A stretch of 64,000 nt of DNA, taken from Flavobacterium branchiarum (GTDB taxonomy: Bacteria > Bacteroidota > Bacteroidia > Flavobacteriales > Flavobacteriaceae). Positions 50,833 to 63,048 of the stretch are shown piece by piece. The notes beneath the pieces were generated by a model, which worked only from the letters and a program-made list of their open reading frames with translations, had not been told where the DNA came from and ran no database searches. The position numbers and the translations under genes were made by a program. The first letter of the stretch is position 1. Each line of letters opens with the position of its first letter. The stretch is taken from positions 1,674,001 through 1,738,000 of the forward strand of contig NZ_JAUFQQ010000003.1 of NCBI RefSeq assembly GCF_030409845.1. Direction: 5' to 3'.

Positions 50833-51483
50833 TTATTGGTAAAGGTTAGGTTTAGTTATTCCTTTTGTATTAAAATAATCTTTATTCATTTCATAATGCA
50901 TTTCGGTCATTTCATTTAGGTACGTTTTTAAATCTTCTAGATTATATTCTTTTCTTCGTTTGTCTACCGTTAAACTATCAATCAATCCATTTTTGGGCTT
51001 TGCTTGTCCATTACTTCTGTAATCAACTTGAGTACCAAACAATTGTTTCTCGCCGTTATTTGCTTTAACTCTATCCGTAAAATAGGCATAATTATTTGGG
51101 TTTACATTTCCTTTTTTTGCTTCTTTTTTCATTGCAATTAATACCCTTTTTTGAAATTCTGGAAATTTATCGCTGTGTTGTACTATAAGCCAAAAATCAT
51201 TACTTCCTGTTTTTCCCAATTCATTTATTCCTAAATATCCGTATTGATTATACAAACTTTCTATACGGTTTTTATTTTTTTTAAAAACACTGTCTGTAAA
51301 TGCCGTCCACTTTTCAATAGGATAATTTATGAATTCACCATTAGGATTTGCCAATGCGGCGATTTGGTCAATTCTATGCATTTCTGCTAATTCTATTTGC
51401 AGATTTTCAGATTCAGTTTTAGTTAATTTTGTTGTTGAACAACCAAGAAGAAGGAAAGAACAGACTATAACTAATTGTTTCAT
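50833..51483 (-). CDS. DUF6624-like lipoprotein
   Basis: 216 residues. The signal MKQLVIVCSFLLLGCSTTK gives a lipobox ending LLGC at Cys15. The body has EMHRIDQIAALANPNGE, YGYLGINELGKTGSNDFWLIVQHSD and the C-terminal block KQLFGTQVDYRSNGQ...DSLTVDKRRKEYNLEDLKTYL, which I recognise as the DUF6624 pattern (G-T-Q and VDKRR). No biochemical function is known to me. It is predicted to be anchored in the envelope. The next gene upstream on the same strand is 160 bp away. Confidence 0.7.
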   Translation of the reverse strand: MKQLVIVCSFLLLGCSTTKLTKTESENLQIELAEMHRIDQIAALANPNGEFINYPIEKWTAFTDSVFKKNKNRIESLYNQYGYLGINELGKTGSNDFWLIVQHSDKFPEFQKRVLIAMKKEAKKGNVNPNNYAYFTDRVKANNGEKQLFGTQVDYRSNGQAKPKNGLIDSLTVDKRRKEYNLEDLKTYLNEMTEMHYEMNKDYFNTKGITKPNLYQ

Positions 51484-51644
51484 ATAGAGGTAAATAATTT
51501 TAGATTTCTATTTTGTGTAAATTTTTTCATCACTAGTACACTAACTAATTTTAGAACTATAGAACGATTCTAGTAATAATGAATTTATAAATATTTATAT
51601 TGTGTGCTAAGTCTTTTTGCAAGCGAATATAGAAAATATCTTTA

Positions 51645-52700
51645 TTATTTCATTTTGGTTAAGGCTTTTGAATTCCTCAATAGAAAAACATACTGAAAAT
51701 AATCGGTTGTAAACGTTCCTTTTTCAGGAATAATATTTTCTCCAAAAACTCTTGATTTTAAACTAATTAGGTTTTGGGATTTTAAGTAAGGAGAATTTTT
51801 TGAATTTATCTTAAAAAGAGTAATTGAATTAGGTTTGCTTAATTCTTTTAAATCATTAATTCCCTTAATAAGTTGCAAAGGACCGTCTGCATTAATCCAA
51901 TCTACTTTTTCATTTTCTGGTGTAGGGAATTGCGAAATTTTGGGAAGGTACATTTCGCTATCTAAAGTATGACTAACAAAACTTGTGGTTTTTATGCCAG
52001 ATTTTTTTAATTCAGAAGCGAATGTTTTTTTTCCATTTTCAGATGTATTCTGCAATACATGGAAATAACCAAACAAACCATAGAATTTTTCATTTTCCAG
52101 TTTCAGTTCTTTTATAGAATTCTTAAAATTAATAACCATCGCCAAATCTCTTGCCACTTTTGAATCATCATCAAAGTCCTTATCGATTCCAATTACAGTA
52201 ATTTTTAACGAATCGGTTAGTTTCTGATTATAGTCATAAATAGCATTCCATTTGTCAAAAAGTTCCTGACTTGATTGTTGTGGAATTCTTTTTTTTATTG
52301 CCAAAACAACATCTTTTAAAGCTTCTTGATTTTTCAAGCTATCTCTCAAAAAGTTATTCAGTTTTTTAGCTGTTAAACTATCCATTTCTGCGATATAATA
52401 TTTAACACCCAATTTTTTATTTAAGAAAAATAACAACTCCTTATCTAATTTCTGATTGTCAGCGTAGCCATGAATTTCTCCCAAAAGAAAAACCTTAGAC
52501 TTGTAAAAATCATTATCAAATAATTTGTCACTAATTATATTTGTGATTTCAGTATTATTTTTTGACAAATAGGTCACATTGCTTTCATTTACAGACTCTA
52601 AAAATAATTTATTACTCACAAAAAAGTACAAGCAAAATAGTAGGCAAATACTAATAATAGTAATAAAACTGAACTTAATGATTTTTAAAAATTTCTTCAT
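51645..52700 (-). CDS. membrane-anchored Tiki/ChaN-superfamily-like protein
   Basis: 351 residues from the ATG at 52700. The frame extends to an earlier ATG at 52745, but a TACTTTTG promoter element (52731-52738) lies between them and the later start gives a clean signal anchor (MKKFLKIIKFSFITIISICL). The soluble part begins KVFLLGEIHGYADNQKLDKELLFFL with YYIAEMD after it, and later has GLFGYFHVLQ. The GE-x-H and E-x-D strands resemble the erythromycin-esterase/ChaN/TraB (Tiki) superfamily of metal- or haem-linked hydrolases. Specific activity unknown. The protein probably faces the periplasm. Confidence 0.6.
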   Translation of the reverse strand: MKKFLKIIKFSFITIISICLLFCLYFFVSNKLFLESVNESNVTYLSKNNTEITNIISDKLFDNDFYKSKVFLLGEIHGYADNQKLDKELLFFLNKKLGVKYYIAEMDSLTAKKLNNFLRDSLKNQEALKDVVLAIKKRIPQQSSQELFDKWNAIYDYNQKLTDSLKITVIGIDKDFDDDSKVARDLAMVINFKNSIKELKLENEKFYGLFGYFHVLQNTSENGKKTFASELKKSGIKTTSFVSHTLDSEMYLPKISQFPTPENEKVDWINADGPLQLIKGINDLKELSKPNSITLFKINSKNSPYLKSQNLISLKSRVFGENIIPEKGTFTTDYFQYVFLLRNSKALTKMK

Positions 52701-52730
52701 GGTTATTTTTTTCTTTTGATTAATTTGATT

Positions 52731-52738
52731 CAAAAGTA
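52731..52738 (-). promoter_or_regulatory. -7 promoter element (TACTTTTG) upstream of the Tiki-like gene
   Basis: Plus-strand CAAAAGTA is TACTTTTG on the minus strand, 30 bp upstream of the preferred ATG at 52700. It supports that start over the one at 52745. No clear -33 element. Confidence 0.45.
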
Positions 52739-53352
52739 TTGTCAATAAAAAAAGTATTAAAAAATTAATTACCGAATTGTTGTTTATTTATGACGGACTG
52801 TCTTTTAATATGATTCAGGGTTAAAATTGGAGTTATGAAATGACGCCAGTTAGACCAAAATTTATTGTGTTCTTTTCACGAGTAAGTATTTCTTACCGAT
52901 GAATAAATAAAAATATATATGTTAGTTCATAACTGTTGTTAGCATAAATTACACGGTATATTCATTGATTAAATAATGATTTTAAAACAGGCTTTATGAG
53001 GAACCAATAAAAAAAGGTAAGTGATATATTTATAAACAATTCAGAGAAGAATTATTTTGGAAACTATAAAACATAGAAAAGCGCGTTATACGAAGGGGTT
53101 TAATTAAGGAAATGGAGATAAAAAATTGATTTTTTTGTTTGAATTATCTCGATTTAGATCTCGATCAAACATCCTTATTGTAATTTTTTTGACTGATTTG
53201 CTATATTTGGATAATGGCAACATTTGGAGCATTCTATCTAATTTTAACTTCGATCTAAATTTAAAATCCATATTCTTTTACTTAATTTGATATTTGTAAT
53301 TTATTTTTGGTTTACTGAATTTAGGACAAGATTTCTTAAAATAGAAATATCA

Positions 53353-53432
53353 GAAGCTTAATCCCGCTATACATTTCAATCTTTTATGCCGAACCCCGGC
53401 ATATAAGGATTTTCATTTCTATCGGGGCTAGG
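53353..53432 (+). repeat. structured interspersed repeat, copy 1
   Basis: Shared frame with copy 2: AGCTT, CGCTAT, CAATCTT, a variable stem, then AAGGATTTTC, TTCTATC, GGGCTAGG. Here the stem is TATGCCG (53385-53391) / CGGCATA (53397-53403) enclosed by AATCTT (53378-53383) / AAGGATT (53405-53411). Confidence 0.75.
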
Positions 53433-53785
53433 GGCAGTGTGTTCGTATATGATAAATAGTGATAAGAGATTTTATGTTGTGTAATGACGTTTTTCAAAGT
53501 TGTAATTTAATAGTGTATATATTAAGGAAGGGTGATTGTTCTTTTGTATTATATAAAGAGTTTTTAATTTCAACTGGAATTAGGGCAGTGTGTTCGTATA
53601 TGATAAATAGTGATAAGAGGTTTTATGTTGTGTAATGGCGTTTTTCAAAGTTGTAATTTAATAGTGTATATACATAAGGGAGGGTGATTGTTCTTTCGCA
53701 TTATATAAAGAGTTTTTAATTTCTACTGGAATTAGGGCAGTGGGCTTGTGTATTGTAAATAGTGATAAGAAGGTTTTTTTTAAAT
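53433..53785 (+). repeat. 151-153-bp tandem repeat, about 2.3 copies
   Basis: GGCAGTG starts at 53433, 53584 and 53737. The first two units are nearly identical (ATGATAAATAGTGATAAGAG, AGGGTGATTGTTCTTT); the third is partial. The end of each unit (AGAGTTTTTAATTTC, AATTAGGGCAGTG) looks like a worn version of the 3' part of the structured repeat next to it. No coding frame runs through it. Confidence 0.85.
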
Positions 53786-53873
53786 AATGATGTTGATTAG
53801 GGTGTAGTTATGTAGATTGTATATAATAACGAAGATTTCTCCAGTCAAAGCAATACGATTTGATTAATATTCA

Positions 53874-53957
53874 GGAGCTTTTACCTGCTATCCGTTCCAA
53901 TCTTACCCTTTTTAAAGAAAAAAGGGCAAGGATTTTCGCTTCTATCAGGGCTAGGAG
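53874..53957 (+). repeat. structured interspersed repeat, copy 2
   Basis: Same flanks as copy 1 but with a different stem, CCCTTTTT / AAAAAAGGG, in the same place between CAATCTT and AAGGATTTTC. Different stem sequence with kept pairing indicates selection for, or generation of, a hairpin. Confidence 0.75.
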
Positions 53958-54179
53958 GGGTAAAATACAGGATATGCTACCTATTTAACGACAATATAAT
54001 AAGCTTTCTGTCTTTGCGTCTTCGCGGGAACCCCGTAAAAGCGAGTGAAAACAAGGAAAGAGAATGCTACCCCACAGAAAAACCTCATAAAACGCAAAAA
54101 CACCCAAATGTTAAAATTAACGTTATCAATACATTAAGTAATAATCAAAAAATAAACGCAAAAACACAAGCGGAAAGTA

Positions 54180-54209
54180 TTGTTTATCTATAAAAAGGTG
54201 GTAGTTTTG
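54180..54209 (+). promoter_or_regulatory. rrn promoter P1
   Basis: TTG at 54180-54182, a 19-bp spacer and TAGTTTTG at 54202-54209, followed by CACCCGC. It is the first of three similar promoters spaced about 124 bp apart. Confidence 0.8.
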
Positions 54210-54228
54210 CACCCGCAACAAACAAGAC

Positions 54229-54244
54229 GTTCACTGAAATACTG
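54229..54244 (+). promoter_or_regulatory. boxA-like antitermination motif after P1
   Basis: GTTCACTGAAATACTG, about 20 bases after the P1 -7 element. Related motifs follow P2 (54354-54369, GTTCCTTGAAATACTG) and P3 (54500-54515, GTTCTTAGACATATTG), and one lies in the 16S-23S spacer (56584-56599, GTTCATTGACATATTG). Repetition only at transcript starts and before 23S fits rRNA antitermination (Nus factor) sites; the match to the E. coli boxA is only partial. Confidence 0.5.
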
Positions 54245-54302
54245 ACAAGCAAACAATCAAAAAATAGAAACGAAAGTTTTAAAAATAAAGATTAAAAAAA
54301 GC

Positions 54303-54333
54303 TTGTGAGTTTGAAAAACGAAAGTTACATTTG
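54303..54333 (+). promoter_or_regulatory. rrn promoter P2
   Basis: TTG at 54303-54305, a 20-bp spacer and TACATTTG at 54326-54333, followed by CACCCCGC as in P1 and P3. Confidence 0.8.
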
Positions 54334-54427
54334 CACCCCGCAAAAGAAGCGAAGTTCCTTGAAATACTGCTAAGATAAGAAGTGAAATTAGAAATAAAAA
54401 TTTCTAAAAAAAAACTTCAAAAATATC

Positions 54428-54458
54428 TTGCCAGTTAAAAAGGAGTTCATTACTTTTG
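54428..54458 (+). promoter_or_regulatory. rrn promoter P3
   Basis: TTG at 54428-54430, a 20-bp spacer and TACTTTTG at 54451-54458, followed by CACCCGC. It is closest to the 16S gene, about 170 bp upstream. Confidence 0.8.
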
Positions 54459-54626
54459 CACCCGCTTTGAGAAACAAGCGACACAAAAATAAAGAGAAAG
54501 TTCTTAGACATATTGAATTGACAGCCGTTTCGAAAGAGATTTCGAAACAAATAATAAAGAGTAATAGAATCGCAAGATTTGAATATAACCGATAGAATCT
54601 GAGTCGCAATATAATATAAAAAATAT

Positions 54627-56141
<1,515 letters not shown>

Positions 56142-56260
56142 TAGAGCCTTAGTGTTAGCTATATGCACGCTAGGGAAAGAAGACGAAAGATACTAAAGGT
56201 TCATCTCTAAAGATTATATTACTCTGCTGTTAGTTCAAATAATAAATTTAAGTAAAACAG

Positions 56261-56334
56261 AGTCTCGTAGCTCAGCTGGTTAGAGTACTACACTGATAAT
56301 GTAGGGGTCGGCAGTTCGAGTCTGCCCGGGACTA
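56261..56334 (+). tRNA. tRNA-Ile (anticodon GAT)
   Basis: 74 nt. Acceptor arms AGTCTCG and CGGGACT pair (one G-U pair), the D-arm is GCTCAGCTGGTTAGAGT, the anticodon loop is CTGATAA and the T-loop is TTCGAGT. The terminal CCA is not encoded. It lies in the 16S-23S spacer, as usual. Confidence 0.97.
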
Positions 56335-56422
56335 CTATTTAAAACTTAAATAAAAGGAAATTTTAGAAGTTGAGCATTTATGAGTGAATTCATAACTCAT
56401 AATTCATCATCATTTTAAAAAT

Positions 56423-56496
56423 GGGGGATTAGCTCAGCTGGCTAGAGCGCCTGCCTTGCACGCAGGAGGTCAACGGTTCGACTCCGTTATTCTCCA
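56423..56496 (+). tRNA. tRNA-Ala (anticodon TGC)
   Basis: 74 nt. Acceptor arms GGGGGAT and ATTCTCC pair with two G-U pairs, the D-arm is GCTCAGCTGGCTAGAGC, the anticodon loop is TTGCA and the T-loop is TTCGACT. CCA is not encoded. Second spacer tRNA, 88 bp after tRNA-Ile. Confidence 0.97.
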
Positions 56497-56583
56497 CTAT
56501 CTTTAAGAAGATAGAATATAGAAAAAAAGAATATAGATTAAGTCTATACTCTAATCTCTATTTTCTTAATCTAAAAAGAAAAA

Positions 56584-56599
56584 GTTCATTGACATATTG
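56584..56599 (+). promoter_or_regulatory. boxA-like motif in the 16S-23S spacer
   Basis: GTTCATTGACATATTG, nearly the same as the motif at 54500-54515 in the 16S leader. Its position about 100 bp before 23S matches the second boxA site of rRNA operons in other bacteria. Confidence 0.5.
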
Positions 56600-56697
56600 A
56601 GATAAGAAAATAATAAAAAGTAGAAAGCGTTTTTATTGAGTAGCAATACAAAATATAAAAACAAAAAAAAACGGTCATATTAAATTATGATTGGTAC

Positions 56698-59578
<2,881 letters not shown>

Positions 59579-59587
59579 TACACCCTT

Positions 59588-59611
59588 TTCCCCACACTAC
59601 GGTGTGGGGGA
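59588..59611 (+). other. hairpin after 23S rRNA
   Basis: TCCCCACAC / GTGTGGGGGA stem with a short loop in the 23S-5S spacer. It lacks a T-run; most likely an rRNA processing stem or a strong pause site. Confidence 0.5.
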
Positions 59612-59738
59612 GAAACTTTCTAAATAAATTATATTTTTTCTTTATCTCAGTGTGTTAAGATATTATTGTAATTATTAATTATCAATTATAAATTGTTAAT
59701 TCTTATTTCAAAAGTTGTCCAAAGCAACTAACGACCTT

Positions 59739-59847
59739 AAGGTGGTTATTGCGGCGGGGCTCACCTCTTCCCATCCCGAACAGAGTAGTTAAGCCCGCCT
59801 GCGCAGATGGTACTGCAGTTATGTGGGAGAGTATGTCGTCGCCTTTC
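59739..59847 (+). rRNA. rrf: 5S ribosomal RNA
   Basis: About 109 nt. AAGGTGGT at the start pairs with GTCGCCTT at the end; the CCCATCCCGAACAG and GTTAAGCCCGCCTGCGC segments are typical. It is the last gene of the rRNA operon and is followed at once by a terminator. Confidence 0.95.
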
Positions 59848-59850
59848 TTT

Positions 59851-59886
59851 AAAACCCTGTTTCTAACGAAACAGGGTTTTTTTTTT
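59851..59886 (+). terminator. rRNA operon terminator
   Basis: AAAACCCTGTTTC (59851-59863), loop TAAC, GAAACAGGGTTTT (59868-59880) and a T-run to 59886. Perfect 13-bp stem. Confidence 0.93.
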
Positions 59887-60098
59887 GACCAATTTTGTCT
59901 TTCTGAGGAACGAAGAATCTCCGCAAGTAACTAACACAAAATAGGTTTATTTAAGAATCCTTTATTACCAATCTTGTCGAAGTTCCGTGCAATAGTAAAT
60001 AGACATAATAATCGCATCCAGTTGCTCGACAATCTAGGAATACTTTGCGTTAGTTTATTAAGGAGGTTCTTCGTGCCTCAGAAAGACAAGATTGTGGT
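59887..60098. repeat. fold-back (MITE-like) element after the rRNA operon
   Basis: The left arm 59887-59922 (core TTGTCTTTCTGAGG, ACGAAGAATCTCC) and the right arm 60062-60098 are inverted copies with only a few mismatches. The inner parts also share CTAAC-type segments. The element is about 212 bp and noncoding. The rest of the interval to 60275 holds nothing I can assign. Confidence 0.75.
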
Positions 60099-60275
60099 AA
60101 AAAAAAAAAATGAATAAAAAAATTCGAACAAATAAAGTTCTTGTTACTCCACAGGTTTTCGTATTGATCCCTTTTTTAGAACTAGGAAATCGCTTTCTAA
60201 TTTTCTATGTAGAGTAGCTCGAAAAGAATCAGTTTCAAAAATTTATTAAAGTGAAAAGTAAAAGTGTTTCCTATA

Positions 60276-61097
60276 TTATTTTTTTGTGTTATCTTTTTCC
60301 TTTGTAGTATCTTCTTTTTTATCCTTTTCTTTTGTCTTCTCTAGTTTTTCTTTCTCTTCTTTTGCTTTTTTATCAGCCTCTTCTTTATCCTTTTCTTTCT
60401 CTTTTTCTTTCTCTTTTTCTTTCTCTTTTTCTTTTTCCTTTTTTTTGTAATATCCTCTGAACAAGAAATTACTTTTGGCTGCTTCCATGTTTTGACTAAA
60501 TCCTTGTGTACCGCTTTCTAAATTGGTAATGGTTTTAGTTAATGTGTTCGCAAGTTTTGGATCGGTTAATAACCTTGATAATGCACCGTCACCATTATTC
60601 ATATTATGAGTAAAAACGGCAAGCTCCTCGGATATTACACTTGCATTGTCTACGCTTTTTTTCACACTTTTCATAATGTCATCCATTTCTATGGCGTCTA
60701 TAGAGACAATTTTGCCATTGTCAGCAATGATTCTAGTTGAATTATTACCAGGCGAAATGGTTAAGACTTTATCTCCCATTAATCCCTCTGAACCAATGCT
60801 TGCTCTAGCATCTGTTTTTATAAATTGGCGGACTTCATCTTTAATAACTAATTTTACAACTACAGATGAGTCGTTAATTAATTGTATGTCTTCTACTGTA
60901 CCTATATTAATCCCTGAGAAACGTACATTGTTTCCCACTTGCAAACCACTTACGGTTTTAAACGTTGATGTTATATTGAATGTTGAGCCAAATAAATTTT
61001 GTTGTTTTCCAATAAAATAAATAGTTAGCATAAAAAGGATTAAACCTATTGTTACAAACATTCCTAGTTTCCATTTAAATCCTGATTCCTTATTCAT
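60276..61097 (-). CDS. mlaD: MlaD-like MCE-domain substrate-binding protein with Lys/Glu-rich tail
   Basis: 273 residues. An N-terminal membrane anchor (about 10-29) is followed by the MCE domain (about 38-115: FKTVSGLQVGNNVRFSGINIGTVEDIQL, GSEGLMGDKVLTI), a helical part (about 130-215) and a low-complexity tail (about 216-273) made almost only of Lys and Glu/Asp. MlaD-type proteins bind phospholipid in the periplasm and feed the MlaE-MlaF ABC transporter that maintains outer-membrane asymmetry. It is the last gene of mlaE-mlaF-mlaD, 20 bp after mlaF. The tail is coded by short purine-rich repeats and is likely to vary in length; it is not part of the usual MlaD fold. Confidence 0.88.
   Translation of the reverse strand: MNKESGFKWKLGMFVTIGLILFMLTIYFIGKQQNLFGSTFNITSTFKTVSGLQVGNNVRFSGINIGTVEDIQLINDSSVVVKLVIKDEVRQFIKTDARASIGSEGLMGDKVLTISPGNNSTRIIADNGKIVSIDAIEMDDIMKSVKKSVDNASVISEELAVFTHNMNNGDGALSRLLTDPKLANTLTKTITNLESGTQGFSQNMEAAKSNFLFRGYYKKKEKEKEKEKEKEKEKEKDKEEADKKAKEEKEKLEKTKEKDKKEDTTKEKDNTKK
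60391..60445 (-). repeat. purine-rich microsatellite-like repeat coding the MlaD tail
   Basis: On the plus strand TTTCTCTTTTTC is repeated about three and a half times with related units around it; on the coding strand this gives alternating AAA/GAA codons (Lys-Glu). The unit is a multiple of three, so slippage changes tail length without a frameshift. Confidence 0.8.
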
Positions 61098-61117
61098 AAT
61101 TTCTTATTGTTAAATGT

Positions 61118-61894
61118 TTATATAAAGAATGATCTTACCCATTCATCTTCACTTTTTTCTAATTCTTCGTATTTTCCTTCTGCATGTATTACACCATCTT
61201 TTAAAATCATAACTCGATCTGCAGTTAATTTGGCGCAAGACATATCGTGGGTAATAATTATTGAAGTAGTTTTACGTTTCTTTTTAATATCTAAGATTAG
61301 TTCGCTTATTTCTTTAGACGTAATAGTATCAAGTCCAGTGGTGGGCTCATCATACAAAATAATTTCAGGTTTCATTATTAATGTACGAGCAAGACCAATT
61401 CGTTTTCGCATACCGCCAGATAATTCTGAGGGCATTTTATCTATAGCATCTGCTAAGCCTACACTATCGAGAACATCAATAATTTGCGAATCAATTTCCT
61501 GAGGGGTTAATTCTTTAGAATGTCGTTTTAGTGTAAACTCTAAATTTTCTCTTACTGACATCGAATCATATAAAGCACCACTTTGGAAAAGAAATCCAAT
61601 TTTGACTCTTATTTTATTAAGTTCAGCTCTTTTTAATCCAATTATCTCTTCTCCTAGAACGCTTATATTTCCTTTATCAGGAATTACCAATCCTACAATA
61701 CATTTTATAGTTATTGATTTTCCTTCGCCTGAGCGTCCTAATATCACTAAGTCTTCTCCTTTATTTACAGTGAGATTTACGCCTTTTAATACATCATTAT
61801 CACCAAAAGACTTGTGTAAATCTTTTATCTCGATTACAGGAGTTCGCTTATTGAGTGCAACTTTTTGAGTTATATTTTCTTGTTTAGTTTCCAT
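61118..61894 (-). CDS. mlaF: MlaF-like ABC transporter ATP-binding protein
   Basis: 258 residues. Walker A GRSGEGKS (53-60), Q-loop FLFQSGALYDSMSVREN (about 101-117), ABC signature LSGGM (158-162), Walker B and D-loop ILYDEPTTGLD (179-189) and a switch His in IIITHDMSCAKLTADRV. The Q-loop region with LYDSMSVREN is typical of the MlaF/Mkl group that powers MCE phospholipid transport. It starts 1 bp after the mlaE stop, so the two are translationally coupled. It works with MlaE in the inner membrane and MlaD in the periplasm. Confidence 0.93.
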   Translation of the reverse strand: METKQENITQKVALNKRTPVIEIKDLHKSFGDNDVLKGVNLTVNKGEDLVILGRSGEGKSITIKCIVGLVIPDKGNISVLGEEIIGLKRAELNKIRVKIGFLFQSGALYDSMSVRENLEFTLKRHSKELTPQEIDSQIIDVLDSVGLADAIDKMPSELSGGMRKRIGLARTLIMKPEIILYDEPTTGLDTITSKEISELILDIKKKRKTTSIIITHDMSCAKLTADRVMILKDGVIHAEGKYEELEKSEDEWVRSFFI

Positions 61895-61895
61895 A

Positions 61896-62657
61896 TTAAA
61901 AGAATAAATCTGTGATTTGTACTGCTAGCATATCTAAAATAAAAATGGTCAATGAAGCCGTTACTACGGCAGAATTTGCTGCTTTACCAACACTTTCGGT
62001 TCCATTTGAGGCATTAAAACCTTTATAACAACCAATCATTCCTATGAAAAAACCGAAGAAAAAAGTTTTTATAGTTGCAGGGATAATATCTATAAAGCTT
62101 AACGATTCAAAAACCTGTGAAATATATCGATATGCATTTACATCGCTATGAATCGTCATTCCAAGATAACCGCCTAATATTCCGATTGCATCTGCAAAAA
62201 TGACTAAAAGCGGTACCATTAATGTTGTGGCTAAAATGCGTGTTACAACTAAATATTTAAACGGATTTATCGCAGCGACTTCCATTGCATCTATTTGTTC
62301 GGTAACCTTCATAGAACCTAGCTCAGCTCCAATTCCTGATGAAATCTTTCCAGCACAAATTAATGCTGTAATTACAGGGGCAATTTCTCTAATTAAGGAT
62401 AAGGCGACCATTCCGGGCAACCAAGATTCCGCTCCAAAGGTTGCCAAAGTTGGTCTTGTTTGTAGTGTGAGTACTAATCCCATAATAAAGCCTGTAATAG
62501 CCACTAACGGAAGCGATTTATAACCTATGAGATAACATTGCCTGAAGAATTCTTTGGCCTCGTAGGGAGGAATAAACACTTCTTTGAAAAACTTTTTGGT
62601 AAAAAGTGTCACATCGCCTATATCTGTAAAAGTATTTTTAAAGTATAAAATTGCCAT
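61896..62657 (-). CDS. mlaE: MlaE-like ABC transporter permease
   Basis: 253 residues with about five membrane segments. The family signature is clear: FRQCYLIGYKSLPLVAITGFIMGLVLTLQT, then REIAPVITALICAGKISSGIGAELGSMKVTEQIDAMEVAAINPFKYLVVTRILA and the C-terminal GFNASNGTESVGKAANSAVV. This is the permease of the MCE (Mla) phospholipid transporter. First gene of the mlaE-mlaF-mlaD operon; the 390-bp noncoding stretch upstream should contain its promoter, although no exact TAnnTTTG was found near the start. Confidence 0.95.
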   Translation of the reverse strand: MAILYFKNTFTDIGDVTLFTKKFFKEVFIPPYEAKEFFRQCYLIGYKSLPLVAITGFIMGLVLTLQTRPTLATFGAESWLPGMVALSLIREIAPVITALICAGKISSGIGAELGSMKVTEQIDAMEVAAINPFKYLVVTRILATTLMVPLLVIFADAIGILGGYLGMTIHSDVNAYRYISQVFESLSFIDIIPATIKTFFFGFFIGMIGCYKGFNASNGTESVGKAANSAVVTASLTIFILDMLAVQITDLFF

Positions 62658-63048
62658 AATATATTTTTAGTTGGTGAAAATCATTTTATAATCTTACTGA
62701 GTATTAAAAAATGTAATAATCTCGTTTCTGTTAAAAAATATATTTCGTCCTTAGAATTTATTTTTTAAAGAATTAGATTGTTTTAAAATCGAACTATTTA
62801 AATTTGTTTTTCAAATAATTGATTTAGTATGAGTTATGCTTAAAAGTATATTGATAAAGGTCATTATTTTACATGCTAATTCTATTATATAACTTTAAAA
62901 AATAGTTATATAATTTTCATAGTGAATATTATAAAGGTGAAATTTAGAGTGGAGGATGTGATAAATAAAAAATAATTTGGCTTTTGCCAAACAGAAATTG
63001 TAATAAACTAGACTAGTAAATTACGGAGCTAAATGTATGCGTTTTTGC
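62658..63048. other. noncoding interval upstream of mlaE
   Basis: About 390 bp, AT-rich, no gene seen. It holds the terminator of the downstream acetyltransferase (62963-62992) and presumably the mla promoter. Confidence 0.5.
62963..62992 (-). terminator. intrinsic terminator of the GNAT gene at 63049
   Basis: Minus strand TTTGGC, loop AAAA, GCCAAA (62977-62992) followed by a T-rich run (plus strand 62963-62976 is A-rich). It lies 57 bp after the stop codon. Confidence 0.65.

Larger units (their letters stand above)
52746..54179. other. 1.4-kb repeat-rich noncoding zone upstream of the rRNA operon
   Basis: No gene seen on either strand. It holds two copies of a structured repeat (53353-53432, 53874-53957) and a 151-153-bp tandem repeat between them (53433-53785). 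Near 54010 is a TTTGCGTCTTCGCGG-type motif of a kind often interspersed in Bacteroidetes genomes. Confidence 0.7.

Noticed and set aside
52698..52745. Start of the Tiki-like gene at 52745
   Set aside because: A promoter element lies downstream of it and the ATG at 52700 gives a clean signal anchor.
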